Assembly: GCA_009885845.1 (NCBI GenBank)
Contig: VFJW01000046.1
Location: 1 to 36,109, forward strand
Source: Geobacter sp.
GTDB taxonomy: Bacteria; Desulfobacterota; Desulfuromonadia; Geobacterales; Pseudopelobacteraceae
Length of the DNA: 36,109 nt
Direction of reading: 5' to 3'
Under the pieces are notes generated by a model. The model was not told the origin of the DNA, did not search any database, and saw nothing but the letters and a program-made list of their open reading frames with translations. Positions 1 through 7,960 of the stretch are shown piece after piece. Positions within the stretch are counted from its first letter, which is position 1. Each line of letters begins with the position of its first letter. The position numbers and the translations under genes are program-made.

Positions 1-1
1 A

Positions 2-490
2 GAAGGAAAAGGAACAACCTTCACAGTAGTCATTCCTGTGCAGGCGTCTAAAACAGTTTCGGATTCGCCTGATTCCAACGAAAACCGGAAGAAAAGCGTG
101 GGCACCATCCTGATAGCCGAAGACGATCCTATCAACCGGAAGGTTTTAAAAGAGATGTTAAATATATACGGTTACATCGTTTTGGAAGCGTCCAATGGCG
201 TAGAAGCGGTTGCGACTTGGAAATGCGGCCACCCCGATGTTACACTTATGGATGTGCAGATGCCGGAAATGGACGGGCTCGAAGCCACCCGGACCATCCG
301 TGACCATGAGATTGGACTCGGTCGGGAACGGTCAGTGATTTACGGGCTCACCGCTCATGTCCATAAAGATGATATCAATCGCTGCCTGACTGCGGGGATG
401 TCGGGACACATCGGCAAACCGATAGATTTTAAACTGCTGAGTCAGACAATCAAAAAGCATTTTGAGGGCGATCAAGGGGAAAAGGCATGA
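2..490 (+). CDS. Hybrid sensor histidine kinase, 3' end (partial)
   Basis: The gene enters from the left edge. The first codons read EGKGTTFTVVIP, the G2 box at the end of a HATPase_c domain, so this is a kinase tail and not a free-standing response regulator. A linker of about 20 residues follows, then a complete receiver domain: acidic pair in TILIAEDD, phospho-acceptor Asp in LMDVQMPEMDG (codon 251-253), Thr in GLTAH, Lys in GKPI. The family autophosphorylates on His and passes phosphate to such a C-terminal receiver. Sensor, HisKA and most of the ATPase domain lie outside the window, so the signal is unknown. The stop overlaps the next start by 4 bases (ATGA), so the two are translationally coupled. 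Confidence 0.9.
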   Translation, partial: EGKGTTFTVVIPVQASKTVSDSPDSNENRKKSVGTILIAEDDPINRKVLKEMLNIYGYIVLEASNGVEAVATWKCGHPDVTLMDVQMPEMDGLEATRTIRDHEIGLGRERSVIYGLTAHVHKDDINRCLTAGMSGHIGKPIDFKLLSQTIKKHFEGDQGEKA

Positions 491-1101
491 GCAAACCTGC
501 AAAAAAGACTACGAGTAAACTGATCGAGGCTGCCATGGCGCTTGAAGAGGAACTGCGGCGCATGGGGGGAGTGGCTAAAGAAGCACTGCGGTTGCCGCTC
601 GATTCGGAACGCAACCTTGAACGCACCCAGGAAAAACTGGCCGAGCTCGGCACCGTGGACGACAAGATGCAACCCCTGGTCAACGGACTCATGAGTGCTG
701 TAAACGAACTGGTCCAGGAACAGCAGGCGCAGGCCGCTGCCATCACGGAGCGCGCCGAGGAGTTCCAGCGCCGCAGCGAATTGTTTCAGCAGCTCATGGT
801 GCGCTATGCCGGGCTTGGGCAGGCATCCCAGGAGCTGAACAATATCGTCAAGGCATTCGCCAATCTGGCAAAGCAAAGTGACGATACATCTGCCCCTGCT
901 GAGGCGCCCTCGCTCGATAAGATCCAGGAGTTGATGGCTCTGCTCGTCGAAAACGCGAAAGAATTGTTTCAGGCGGCGCGAGCTGAGGGATTCGAGGAAA
1001 TCGCCCGTCAGTCCGACCAGCTTCGCCAGCAGTTCCTTTCGGCACGCAACAAGCTGACCATGGTGACTGTTCCCTATAATCAGTCGAGCATGGTTCCCTA
1101 A
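487..1101 (+). CDS. Hypothetical helical/coiled-coil protein coupled to the kinase
   Basis: A 204-residue protein with no family I recognise. It is almost wholly predicted helix, rich in Glu, Gln, Ala and Leu, with heptad-like stretches (EEELRRMGG onward, and the Gln-rich segment around residues 75-105). It has no signal peptide or membrane segment, so it is probably cytoplasmic. The start overlaps the kinase stop by 4 bases, which points to a shared transcript and possibly a shared signalling role (inference). Function cannot be assigned from sequence. Confidence 0.75.
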   Translation: MSKPAKKTTSKLIEAAMALEEELRRMGGVAKEALRLPLDSERNLERTQEKLAELGTVDDKMQPLVNGLMSAVNELVQEQQAQAAAITERAEEFQRRSELFQQLMVRYAGLGQASQELNNIVKAFANLAKQSDDTSAPAEAPSLDKIQELMALLVENAKELFQAARAEGFEEIARQSDQLRQQFLSARNKLTMVTVPYNQSSMVP

Positions 1102-1533
1102 TTCAATTTTATAATCAGGTTATTGTTTATTTCATCACTCAGGATGTTTCTCAAGCCATGGACTCGGTTCTCTATATCCACTCATCAATATTCTTGTTTA
1201 TTGCCTGATTCTTGGTGCATTGCTTTTCAAGCGATTTAGGCATGAAGATATTTTCTAAATCTCAACTCAAGCTGTATTTCTGGTCAACGTGCAACACACT
1301 GATTGGAGCATCTTCTCGGGTGTCCAAAATTACACGAGTGGCACAGGTTTTACACCATGGATAGCGACTATCATCGGAATACAGGCGACGCTTAGAGAAG
1401 CCGCTACATATCTTGGGCGATGTGAAGTAACTTTATGAAATTAGCATCAAATCTAAATGCTCTGTCAAACCGTTAAAATATCTGATACTATCAAACGGTA
1501 AATGAGAAATTTTTTGTGAGCGTGCTTCGGAGT
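1102..1533. other. Intergenic region, no confident gene
   Basis: AT-rich stretch of about 430 bases between the kinase operon and the toxin-antitoxin module. An open frame on + from 1259 to 1438 (about 59 codons, no good start or ribosome site) could be a gene remnant, but I recognise no family. A short inverted repeat (ACCGTT / AACGGT) lies near 1470-1500, just upstream of the promoter-like sequence at 1534. Confidence 0.5.
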
Positions 1534-1561
1534 TTGACTGATAAGATTCAGATTCTATGAG
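1534..1561 (+). promoter_or_regulatory. Sigma70-like promoter for the toxin-antitoxin pair
   Basis: TTGACT at 1534-1539, a 16-base spacer, then TATGAG at 1556-1561. It sits about 30 bases ahead of the antitoxin start, with GGAGG at 1581-1585 between. Read from sequence only. Confidence 0.45.
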
Positions 1562-1592
1562 CATCACTGTTTTTTTGTACGGAGGTTACGCA

Positions 1593-1787
1593 ATGGCAAC
1601 ACTACATGCGGAAGTACCACAGCAGCTTTGGCAGCAGGCGCAAAATATGGTTGATCGTGGCTGGGTAAGTAACCTTGATGCACTGGTCTCGGAGTCTCTG
1701 CAACGGTATCTCGAATCACATCAAGAAGCCATGACTGAGCAATTTATCCGGGAAGATGTTGAATGGGGCTTGCGTGGTCATGATTGA
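1593..1787 (+). CDS. RHH-like antitoxin of a type II TA module
   Basis: A 64-residue protein starting MATLHAEVPQQLW. The start at 1593 is chosen over an upstream in-frame ATG at 1557 because GGAGG (1581-1585) is spaced correctly before it. A short beta-type N-terminus followed by helices (residues 8-40, including LVSESLQRYLESH) resembles ribbon-helix-helix or VapB-type antitoxins. The acidic, flexible C-terminus would bind the toxin. It overlaps the downstream PIN gene by 8 bases, the usual antitoxin-first layout. The RHH assignment is inferred from size, order and pattern. Confidence 0.7.
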   Translation: MATLHAEVPQQLWQQAQNMVDRGWVSNLDALVSESLQRYLESHQEAMTEQFIREDVEWGLRGHD

Positions 1788-2304
1788 CCAACCAACTGCT
1801 AGCGTGGTTGTGGTGGCCGATGCTGGCCCATTGATACATCTGGATGAACTTGACTGTCTTGACCTGTTGAATGACTTCAAACAGATTATGGTTCCTGACG
1901 CAGTTTGGAGAGAAGTTCAGCTTCATCGACCAGCAGCACTTCAAACTTCAAAAGCAATTCTCCTCCGTAGTATTGTTCCCAACTCATCACCTACAATTGA
2001 CGCATTAACACCATTGTATAGTTTGCACAGCGGTGAGCGAGAAGCTTTAATACTCTGCTCGGCGGCCCCCTTGAGCATTCTGTTCACCGATGATACCGCT
2101 GCACGCTTGGCAGCTAAAACGCTTGCTATCCCTGCGCACGGTACGATCGGTATTTTGATCCGCGCTATTCGACGACGTTTGCGTACCAAGACCGAGATAC
2201 TGGAGTTGTTATCATCTATTCCTCGATGCACCACACTGCATGTACGCCCTGCTTTTCTTGCCGAAGTAATCCGAGATCTTGAACAAAAGGCAAAAAATTT
2301 GTAG
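1780..2304 (+). CDS. PIN-domain (DUF3368-type) toxin
   Basis: About 174 residues from ATG 1780, which overlaps the antitoxin end; another in-frame ATG at 1756 lies deeper in the antitoxin and is less likely. VVVADAGPLIHLDELDCLDLL is the typical N-terminus of DUF3368 PIN-fold proteins. Conserved acidic residues are visible in DAGP, SGEREA and TDDTAAR, forming the metal site of a ribonuclease. Family members are VapC-like RNases neutralised by the upstream antitoxin. The C-terminal helices (IRAIRRRLRTKTEILELL) are also typical. The target RNA is unknown. Confidence 0.8.
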   Translation: MIDQPTASVVVVADAGPLIHLDELDCLDLLNDFKQIMVPDAVWREVQLHRPAALQTSKAILLRSIVPNSSPTIDALTPLYSLHSGEREALILCSAAPLSILFTDDTAARLAAKTLAIPAHGTIGILIRAIRRRLRTKTEILELLSSIPRCTTLHVRPAFLAEVIRDLEQKAKNL

Positions 2305-3146
2305 CTGAAGTAAGATGGTTGTTTCGATCCAATTTTCAAATCAGCACTCGACCGGGCTGGCGATCTGATTGTTTTAAAGTTCGGTGTCCTTCATTCTTAG
2401 TTTTTCGGAAGGTGAGCGGCACCGCTATGAAAAAACCGTAGAACTTTATGACCCAGCACCACTACGGGACGGCTAAATCCACATTTCATGCAGTACAAAC
2501 GAAAGGTTCAGGAACTGGAAGGTATTACAACGAAGCCACTTCCTTCTCCTCCAGCGTGTTGCCAAGTTTAATCACTAAAGTCATGTTAAGTCCCGTGTTT
2601 ACTCTTTTATACCCATAACACTTGGCCGTTGCTAGAACATTTGAGAGCGGCTCTTTTTGGATCTTTTTACTGTTATAGAACTTAGTTATATGTTAGAGTA
2701 ATTTAACTTTCTTCCGGTACACCGGATTAGTACACCAACCGGTACACCTCTGGTGAATTCATTTCATCAATGGATTTTAGCGATACCTGTGTTCTTTTAT
2801 ACTTCAATAGTTTACTGGATTAAATACCGAGTAACTTATGGAGCGTTTCAATGCTCCTCATCGATTTTGAACGGTGATCAGATGAAAGCTTCGTTGATTC
2901 CATCGCTGCACGTTCTGTTGAAGTTGATTATTGCCGGCTATACCAAAACAGGTGAATTTTTTATCCGTACACTGTTTTCATTGTTTATTTTAGCATGGAG
3001 CGTGCCAATACCGTAATACACATATAAAACAGTCAATTGCATAGTTTAATCAGTTTTGCCAGTGGCATTAAACGCTGATTTTACCAAAGGAGTGATTAAT
3101 TATTAGACATGATTGCTGAATAAATAACGCCCGGGAATATGAACAA
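2305..3146. other. Long intergenic region without a confident gene
   Basis: About 840 AT-rich bases. An open frame from a GTG at 2753 to 3016 has no ribosome-binding site and no recognisable family, so I do not call it. The only structured signal is a cluster of three GTACACC words at 2717-2748. The stretch after a TA module with no conserved gene may be remnant accessory DNA (inference). Confidence 0.5.
2714..2748. repeat. Three iteron-like GTACACC direct repeats
   Basis: GTACACC occurs at 2717-2723, 2730-2736 and 2742-2748, a spacing of 12-13 bases. The outer two copies extend to CCGGTACACC (2714-2723 and 2739-2748, 25 bases apart). This phasing would put sites close to one helical turn apart on DNA. 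No gene for a cognate binding protein is evident next to it. Confidence 0.4.
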
Positions 3147-3175
3147 TTGACGGAAATGATTTAATTGAGTAAATT
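3147..3175 (+). promoter_or_regulatory. Sigma70-like promoter for the Rieske-cls pair
   Basis: TTGACG at 3147-3152, a 17-base spacer, then TAAATT at 3170-3175, some 30 bases before the Rieske start. Spacing is optimal and both boxes are close to consensus. Confidence 0.6.
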
Positions 3176-3208
3176 TAGTTACCGTTAATTTCAGGCAGAG
3201 GGGGGCGT

Positions 3209-3508
3209 ATGGTTAACGTCGCAAAAATAAGTGAGGTGCCGAATTTCGGGAAAAAGGTCGTTTCAGTTTCCGGAAAGGTAATTTTGCTTGTTAACATCAA
3301 AGGGGCCATTTATGCCGTCGAGAACGAGTGCCCGCACCAGGGGAGTCCTTTGGGGGCTGCCGTTGTGAAGGATGGGTATATATCCTGTCCCCGGCACGGT
3401 TACCGGTTTAACCTGACGGATGGTTCCTGTGCGGAACATCCGGATTATATACTTGCGACGTTTAAAGTGCAGTTGAGTGGTGATGATATACTGGTAGATC
3501 TGAGCTGA
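3209..3508 (+). CDS. Rieske-type [2Fe-2S] ferredoxin
   Basis: A 99-residue single-domain Rieske protein. Cluster ligands are Cys41 and His43 (ECPHQGSPLG) and Cys60 and His63 (SCPRHGYRF), with the usual GYR-FN segment after the second pair. There is no signal peptide or transmembrane anchor, so it is a soluble electron carrier like NirD or dioxygenase ferredoxins. A strong AGGGGGG ribosome site precedes ATG 3209. It is followed after 3 bases, in the same frame, by cardiolipin synthase, so the two are co-transcribed. The redox partner is not evident nearby. Confidence 0.88.
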   Translation: MVNVAKISEVPNFGKKVVSVSGKVILLVNIKGAIYAVENECPHQGSPLGAAVVKDGYISCPRHGYRFNLTDGSCAEHPDYILATFKVQLSGDDILVDLS

Positions 3509-3511
3509 CCT

Positions 3512-4945
3512 TTGGACAATCTACTGATTGCATGCCTTATCATCGCTTCCAGCCTGCTTTCACTGGGTACAGCCGGCCACGCACTTCTGCTCAAGCGAGA
3601 TTCCCGGTCGGCACTGGTATGGGTGAGCCTAACTCTCACCATACCGTTAATCGGACCTTTTCTTTATTGGTGCCTCGGCATCAATCGAATCTCACGCCGT
3701 GCTCGAAGCTGGCACGACAGCGGCCGCCGAATCAGCGGCACATCCATCTACCCGCTTGATGATACTCTTGAGTCACCTGTTCAACTTCCAGTTGATGCTG
3801 CTCATCTTCACGATCTCCGCATTCTGGGCGACCACGTCGTCACGACTCCGTTACGGAGCGGGAACCTTATAGTCCCGCTCGAAAATGGTGACAACGCCTA
3901 CCCTGCCATGCTCGCCGCCATCCGGGGAGCACAAACGAGCATTAATCTTTCCAGTTATATCTTTGATGCCGACGGGATAGGTTCAGTTTTTGTAGAATTG
4001 CTTATTGAAGCTGCTAATCGTGGTGTAGCAGTTCGGGTAATCATTGATGCGCTCGGCGAAAAATACAGCAGAGTCTCACCCGCAAAAGCCTTCAGGGGAT
4101 CTCCTGTTCGATTTGAGTATTTCCTGCCGCTTCTTCGCGGCGCCTATATCAATCTGCGCAACCATAGAAAGCTGCTGATTATTGATGGGCGTGAAGCCTT
4201 TACCGGCGGCATGAATATCCGCGGAAAACATGTTCTGGCTACGTCAACACCAGGTCAGGCACATCTCGACCTTCACTTTTCTGTCTGCGGCCCGCTCGTT
4301 GCAGATCTGCAGCGTACTTTTCTCGAAGACTGGTTCTTTGTCACCGGTGAACGTCTCGATTCACATCTGTTTTTTCCGCAGCTGGATTCTCCGGGAAGTG
4401 CTGTTATGCGCTGCGTCAGTGATGGTCCCGACAAGGAGTTCCGTAAACTGGAACAGCTCATCATGGGGGCGCTTTCCTGCGCGGAACATACTGTCCGTAT
4501 CATGACTCCCTACTTCATTCCTGATCGACCCATGACCACTGCATTAATAACGACGGCACTCCGGGGAGTTGATGTGCTCATCATACTGCCGGGATGCAAC
4601 AATCTCCCTTTTGTGCAGTGGGCCAGTCAGTCTTTGTTGTGGGAGCTCGTCGCCAACGGCATCAAGATTTATTACCAACCACCCCCCTTTGTTCACACCA
4701 AACTTTTGCTGATTGATGACGTCTGGACGTTGATCGGATCAGCCAATCTGGATGCCCGCAGTTTGAAATTAAATTTTGAACTGAACCTGACCGTTTTTGA
4801 TACAGTTTTTGCCTCCCGCATGAGACTTCTTTTTGATCGTGCTGTTATTCCGACTCAGCAAGTTACGCTGCACAAGCTTGAAAACAGGTCGTTACCGGTC
4901 AAATTACGGGACAGCTTCTGCCACCTCTTTGCGCCGTATCTGTAA
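3512..4945 (+). CDS. cls: Cardiolipin synthase (phospholipase D family)
   Basis: 477 residues, normal for bacterial Cls. Two N-terminal membrane segments (about residues 3-27 and 34-57) precede two phospholipase D domains. HKD motif 1 is NHRKLLIIDG (His218, Lys220, Asp225) and motif 2 is VHTKLLLIDD (His395, Lys397, Asp402), each followed by the usual G-(G/S)-x-N segment (GGMN, GSANLD). The enzyme joins two phosphatidylglycerol molecules to make cardiolipin at the inner membrane. The start is TTG at 3512; the Rieske stop lies in the same frame just upstream, so no earlier start exists. Confidence 0.9.
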   Translation: MDNLLIACLIIASSLLSLGTAGHALLLKRDSRSALVWVSLTLTIPLIGPFLYWCLGINRISRRARSWHDSGRRISGTSIYPLDDTLESPVQLPVDAAHLHDLRILGDHVVTTPLRSGNLIVPLENGDNAYPAMLAAIRGAQTSINLSSYIFDADGIGSVFVELLIEAANRGVAVRVIIDALGEKYSRVSPAKAFRGSPVRFEYFLPLLRGAYINLRNHRKLLIIDGREAFTGGMNIRGKHVLATSTPGQAHLDLHFSVCGPLVADLQRTFLEDWFFVTGERLDSHLFFPQLDSPGSAVMRCVSDGPDKEFRKLEQLIMGALSCAEHTVRIMTPYFIPDRPMTTALITTALRGVDVLIILPGCNNLPFVQWASQSLLWELVANGIKIYYQPPPFVHTKLLLIDDVWTLIGSANLDARSLKLNFELNLTVFDTVFASRMRLLFDRAVIPTQQVTLHKLENRSLPVKLRDSFCHLFAPYL

Positions 4946-4972
4946 AAACAATAAAAGATCGTTTTTATCCTA

Positions 4973-5001
4973 TTGACAAGAGGCATATTGGCTGGTATTA
5001 A
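4973..5001 (+). promoter_or_regulatory. Sigma70-like promoter for the peroxiredoxin
   Basis: TTGACA at 4973-4978, exactly 17 bases, then TATTAA at 4996-5001. It lies 45 bases before the peroxiredoxin ATG, with AAGGAG around 5030 as ribosome site. Confidence 0.65.
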
Positions 5002-5045
5002 ACATTCCATAAGCTTTTACTTCAATTTAAAAGGAGAATATATTC

Positions 5046-5642
5046 ATGTGCCTTACAACTCTCGTAACCCAGCAAGCACCCGATTTTACCGCCAACGCAG
5101 TAATGCCCGACAACAGTATTGATACCATCACCCTTTCGACGCTGAGAGGCAAATATGTAGTGCTGTTTTTCTATCCGCTGGACTTTACCTTTGTCTGCCC
5201 TTCCGAAATTCTTGCCTTTAATAAAAAAGTTTCCGTATTTAAAGAAAAAAACTGTGAGCTTATCGGCGTTTCGGTCGATTCAAGATTTACACACCTTGCA
5301 TGGAAGAAAACTGCCATCGAAGATGGCGGCATCGGCAGCATTCAGTATCCGCTCATTGAAGATCTTAACAAGGAGATCGCAAAATCCTACGGCATCCTCC
5401 TTAACGGTTCTGTTGCTCTCCGGGGACTGTTCCTTATCGACACAAATGGTGTCGTTCGTCACTCTGTAATCAACGACCTGCCTCTGGGCCGCAACGTTGA
5501 CGAAGCTCTCCGCATGGTTGACGCTCTCCAGTTCCACGAAACTCACGGTGATGTCTGCCCCGCCAACTGGAAACAGGGCGATGAGGCCATGAAGCCTACC
5601 GCAGAAGGTGTCGCTTCATACCTTGCCAAACATTCGAAATAG
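5046..5642 (+). CDS. Typical 2-Cys peroxiredoxin (AhpC/TSA family)
   Basis: 198 residues, the usual length of an AhpC/Prx1-type enzyme that reduces hydrogen and organic peroxides in the cytoplasm. The peroxidatic cysteine is Cys51 in FYPLDFTFVCPSE and the resolving cysteine is Cys171 in HGDVCPANW. Both are plain Cys here, unlike the selenocysteine at 31587. It has its own promoter at 4973 and stands alone, with no AhpF or thioredoxin reductase beside it, so the reductant is encoded elsewhere. Confidence 0.93.
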   Translation: MCLTTLVTQQAPDFTANAVMPDNSIDTITLSTLRGKYVVLFFYPLDFTFVCPSEILAFNKKVSVFKEKNCELIGVSVDSRFTHLAWKKTAIEDGGIGSIQYPLIEDLNKEIAKSYGILLNGSVALRGLFLIDTNGVVRHSVINDLPLGRNVDEALRMVDALQFHETHGDVCPANWKQGDEAMKPTAEGVASYLAKHSK

Positions 5643-6029
5643 ATGCCTATTGAGAAAACATCTGAAATAAGTCATTGCAATAATCACAGTAAATTGTTCA
5701 CTGATCTCAAGTCGAAAGGCTGGTGGTCCTTTACCTAAGGTTTAGGGCCGTGGCAGTGGTCGGCGACACGTTGTTGTTTTGACTTGATAAGGCTCATGGA
5801 AATATCGGGTCGAGCAGGGTTTTTAGTGAAGAAAGTGAGGTCTGTTTGCATGATGGCTCCAAAAGAACCCAGTAGATGCTTAAAATTGAGCATTCATAAC
5901 AGATTCAGCAAGTATAAGCCACCGGAAACCTTCTTCATTAAAGTGATAGCAGCAGCTGTTGGACTGTTCAAGAATATATCATAAGCCTATGACGGAATAT
6001 GTCATGTTGACGGCCATCAAACGAAAAAA
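5643..6029. other. Intergenic region, nothing recognised
   Basis: About 390 bases between the peroxiredoxin and the terminator of the opposite-strand exporter. A 66-codon open frame at 5784-5984 lacks a ribosome site and family resemblance and is not called. Confidence 0.5.
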
Positions 6030-6048
6030 GGCCGGCACATAGCCGACC
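6024..6048 (-). terminator. Intrinsic terminator of the ABC exporter
   Basis: On the minus strand GGTCGGC - TATGT - GCCGGCC forms a 7-bp stem (one G-U pair) followed directly by six T. It lies about 70 bases past the exporter stop. Confidence 0.75.
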
Positions 6049-6118
6049 ATTTGAGTTTTTTTTAGATCGAAGACTTCCGGTTCGTATTACGCTGGTCACA
6101 GAGTTCAGGATAGTTTCA

Positions 6119-7855
6119 TCACGATGTTATCTGTGCATTTTGTTGTCTGCGACATATTTCCGTGTATAGTCCCCCTTTTTGCAGCAATTCGGCAGGGGGC
6201 CCCTGTTCGGCAATCGCTCCCGATTGCAGGACAATGATCCGGTCGCAGTCACGAAATGCGGAGACTCTCTGCGAGACAATCAGCACAGTACGTCCGGTAT
6301 AAAATTTCCCCAGTTCGTTGAGGATCTCCTCCTCACGTCCGGCATCTACCGCTGAAAGCGGGTCATCAAGCAGCAGGAGCGGCGGATTACCGGCTACGGC
6401 CCGGGCTATGGCAAGCCGTTGTTTTTGTCCGCCGGAAAGAGTCACTCCCTTTTCACCGACCTGTGTTTCGAATCTGTCCGGGAATGCTTCAACATCCTCA
6501 AGAAATCCGGCCTGAGCGGCTGCTGTTGAAACGGCAGCAGCCGTGTGCTCACCCAGAATTCCGTAACCGATATTGTCGGCAATGGTACGAGAAAACAGGA
6601 ACGTTTCCTGCGGCACATACCCGGTCAGAGAACGAAGGCTTGCTGTTGTTATATTGTTGGTGTCGCGCCCATCGACAAACAACATCCCTTCCGGTATCGG
6701 CAGCAGTCGTGCGATCAGTCGCAGCAGAGTGGTTTTACCGCTTCCTACCTCTCCGGTTATGCCCACTGTTTCTCCCGCCCTGATATAAAAAGAGACCCCC
6801 TTGAGAATGTCAGCGTCGCCATAACTGAAACTGAGGTCACGAGCTTCGATACCCTGCTGCAGTGTGCTTATTGTTTGAGCGTCCGGGTGATCAACCACCG
6901 TTGACTCAGCCCCCAGTATTCCTGCCAGGCGTGTCATGGAGGCTGCCCCACGTTGAGCAAGAGTCAAAATCCAGCCCATTACCGCGGTCGGCCAGACCAG
7001 CATCGCCAGATAACCACTGAAAGCAACAAAATCTCCCAATGTGATTATGTTTGAAATGACCAGACGACCGCCCATGAAAAGGACGACGAGGGTTCCTGCA
7101 CCGGTGGCGGTTGCCATAACCGGGATAATAAGACCGCGCAATCGTGCCAGTCGCAGGTTGTGTTTGAGATAGCGCCCGGCGGTTTTTTCAAACTCTCCTT
7201 GGAAATGCTCTTCCCGACAGTAGGATTTTATCAGTCGTACCGCTGATACAGATTCTTCAGCCTGACTGGAAAGATGTGCCAACTCCTCCTGAGCCAGTAG
7301 GGAACGATGAAAGAGACGGTGACTGACTTTTTTGACGATCAGTATCATGATCGGGAAGGGGAAAATTGCCCAGAAGGTGAGCCAGGGATGAATCCGGATC
7401 ATCATCGTTACCGCGGCAAAATATATCAGCACGGTATTAATGGCGCTCATGGAACCAAAGCCGGTCAGCATCCGGACGTTGGTCAGGTCATTGGAAAAAC
7501 GGGACAGAATGTCTCCGCTTCGACTGGTCGAAAAATAGCTAAGGTCAAGCATCGTCAGGCGCTGGAACAGGTCGTTGCGGATGCGGAACTCAATGACGCG
7601 GGCGGCATTCAGGATCAATGTCCGGGAGAAAATACGGGTGATGCAGTGTAATACCGCCAGAAGGACTATTATCTGTGCACAGGCGGACGGAGAGAAGCGT
7701 GCGCCGTGCGGATACTGAAGTGCTTCTACCGCCAGTTTCATGAACCAGGGGATTAACAGCGCAAAGGCGTTGGTTAGAAGAAGAAATATCGCTCCGCCGG
7801 CATACCGCCAGCGGAGCGAAGTCAGGTAGGGAATGAGTCGGGCAAGATCTTTAAT
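6119..7855 (-). CDS. ABC exporter half-transporter (membrane domain fused to ATPase)
   Basis: Type I ABC exporter with a fused six-helix membrane domain and nucleotide-binding domain. Walker A is GEVGSGKTT (Lys374), signature LSGGQKQR, Walker B LLLLDDPLSA, and SQR takes the place of the usual switch His region. The first ATG (7739-7741) would cut off the conserved N-terminus IKDLARLIPYL and the first helix (GGAIFLLLTNAFALLIPWF). No ATG, GTG or TTG exists between it and the in-frame TAA at 7877-7879. An ATT codon at 7855-7853, 7 bases after AGGA, restores a normal 578-residue exporter, so I place the start there. Substrate unknown; exporters of this build often pair with a second half, but none adjoins. 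Confidence 0.88.
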   Translation of the reverse strand: MKDLARLIPYLTSLRWRYAGGAIFLLLTNAFALLIPWFMKLAVEALQYPHGARFSPSACAQIIVLLAVLHCITRIFSRTLILNAARVIEFRIRNDLFQRLTMLDLSYFSTSRSGDILSRFSNDLTNVRMLTGFGSMSAINTVLIYFAAVTMMIRIHPWLTFWAIFPFPIMILIVKKVSHRLFHRSLLAQEELAHLSSQAEESVSAVRLIKSYCREEHFQGEFEKTAGRYLKHNLRLARLRGLIIPVMATATGAGTLVVLFMGGRLVISNIITLGDFVAFSGYLAMLVWPTAVMGWILTLAQRGAASMTRLAGILGAESTVVDHPDAQTISTLQQGIEARDLSFSYGDADILKGVSFYIRAGETVGITGEVGSGKTTLLRLIARLLPIPEGMLFVDGRDTNNITTASLRSLTGYVPQETFLFSRTIADNIGYGILGEHTAAAVSTAAAQAGFLEDVEAFPDRFETQVGEKGVTLSGGQKQRLAIARAVAGNPPLLLLDDPLSAVDAGREEEILNELGKFYTGRTVLIVSQRVSAFRDCDRIIVLQSGAIAEQGPPAELLQKGGLYTEICRRQQNAQITS

Positions 7856-7960
7856 GGCTGAGTCCTGGATGGGTTTTTATGGTCTGGATAAAAAAACTAC
7901 GTCTTTATCCGGTCATGATAAGCCATCTTATCAGCAATCACGAATCAGTGCCAAGTTGAA

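Noticed and set aside
1259-1438. 59-codon open frame upstream of the first TA module
   Set aside because: Coherent-looking peptide but no start context and no family; kept only as a note in the intergenic entry.
2753-3016. 87-codon open frame from a GTG
   Set aside because: No ribosome site, no recognisable family, AT-rich background; likely chance.
5784-5984. 66-codon open frame after the peroxiredoxin
   Set aside because: No ribosome site or family features.
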